Position numbers and translations under genes: made by a program. The notes beneath the pieces were generated by a model that worked only from the letters and a program-made list of their open reading frames with translations, did not search any database and was not told where the DNA came from. A DNA stretch of 6,260 nucleotides from JBHAEC01 sp041855385 (GTDB taxonomy: Bacteria; Bacillota; Negativicutes; Veillonellales; Veillonellaceae). Location of the stretch: positions 1 through 6,260 of the forward strand of contig JBHAEC010000098.1 in the NCBI GenBank assembly GCA_041855385.1, written 5' to 3'. This document shows, piece by piece, positions 5,964-6,260 of the stretch. How positions within the stretch are numbered: position 1 is the first letter of the stretch; each line of letters begins with the position of its first letter.

Positions 5964-6260
5964 TGAAGAAAATACTTTTTTTGGATCGCGATGGTGTTAT
6001 TAATAAGGATAAGTCCTATCTATACAAGATTGAAGACTTTGAGTGGGTAGAGGGCGTCAAAGAAGCTTTAACGATGGCAACTAATGCCGGATACGAGATT
6101 ATTGTTGTGACCAATCAAAGCGGTGTTGCCCGCGGTTATTACACAGAAGAAGATGTAAAGCGCCTTCATGATTATATTTCAGCTGAATTGGCCGTTATAG
6201 GAGTTTTTATTCTGGACTTTTATTACTGCCCTCACTTGTTGGGGGCTAGTGTCAAAAAAT
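5963..6260 (+). CDS. gmhB: D-glycero-beta-D-manno-heptose 1,7-bisphosphate 7-phosphatase GmhB (partial, 3' end outside window)
   Basis: The first 99 codons are visible and the gene runs off the right edge; family members are about 180-190 residues. It is a HAD-superfamily phosphatase. FLDRDGVIN (6-14) supplies the nucleophile Asp8 and acid/base Asp10, and VTNQSGVARGYY (49-60) supplies the motif II Thr50 and the family-typical loop. YYCPH (87-91) gives the first two ligands (Cys89, His91) of the structural zinc site; the later cysteines would lie outside the window. It removes the 7-phosphate from heptose 1,7-bisphosphate, between the two HldE reactions. The start overlaps the hldD stop by one base (TAATG) and has only a weak AAAGGG site (5949-5954), so translation is probably coupled to hldD. 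The histidinol-phosphatase relative is an alternative, but context makes GmhB far more likely. Confidence 0.93.
   Translation, partial: MKKILFLDRDGVINKDKSYLYKIEDFEWVEGVKEALTMATNAGYEIIVVTNQSGVARGYYTEEDVKRLHDYISAELAVIGVFILDFYYCPHLLGASVKK

Overview
The window looks like chromosomal DNA from a low-to-moderate GC diderm bacterium, most plausibly a Negativicutes-type Firmicute (Dialister, Veillonella or Megasphaera-like). Strong Firmicutes-style AGGAGG ribosome binding sites, a NrdR and an M19 dipeptidase of Firmicutes appearance sit beside genes for ADP-L-glycero-D-manno-heptose, a sugar of the LPS inner core. The taxonomic call is an inference from gene content and style, not from a marker gene.

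Layout. Bases 1-62 are the last 19 codons of a plus-strand gene whose body lies outside the window. Bases 126-1244 hold a complete minus-strand glycosyltransferase gene. The two genes converge tail to tail and encode the same last 19 residues, so bases 1-187 form a near-perfect inverted repeat (arms 1-78 and 109-187, two synonymous differences and one single-base indel) around a 30-base spacer. The inner part of the repeat is a GC-containing hairpin flanked by T tracts and should act as a bidirectional terminator. Bases 1245-1536 are a 292-base intergenic region between the glycosyltransferase and the divergent plus-strand operon. It holds candidate plus-strand promoter elements and a leader with small inverted repeats.

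From 1537 to the right edge there is one tightly packed plus-strand gene set: nrdR, a cytoplasmic M19 dipeptidase, gmhA, hldE, hldD and the first 99 codons of gmhB. Junctions are overlaps of 8, about 11, 4 and 1 bases and one 16-base gap, and no terminator is visible between genes, so this is probably one transcript.

How the genes work together. GmhA isomerises sedoheptulose 7-phosphate. The HldE kinase domain makes heptose 1,7-bisphosphate, GmhB removes the 7-phosphate, the HldE nucleotidyltransferase domain makes ADP-D,D-heptose, and HldD epimerises it to ADP-L,D-heptose for core assembly. All the steps from sedoheptulose 7-phosphate are therefore encoded here, although gmhB is cut by the window end. 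NrdR (repressor of ribonucleotide reductase genes) and the dipeptidase have no obvious biochemical link to this pathway. The minus-strand glycosyltransferase may serve a surface glycan, but its donor and acceptor cannot be read from the sequence.

I see no tRNA, rRNA, CRISPR array or insertion sequence. The most unusual item is the inverted tail-to-tail glycosyltransferase duplication at the left edge. The rest is a well-known pathway in an informative arrangement.
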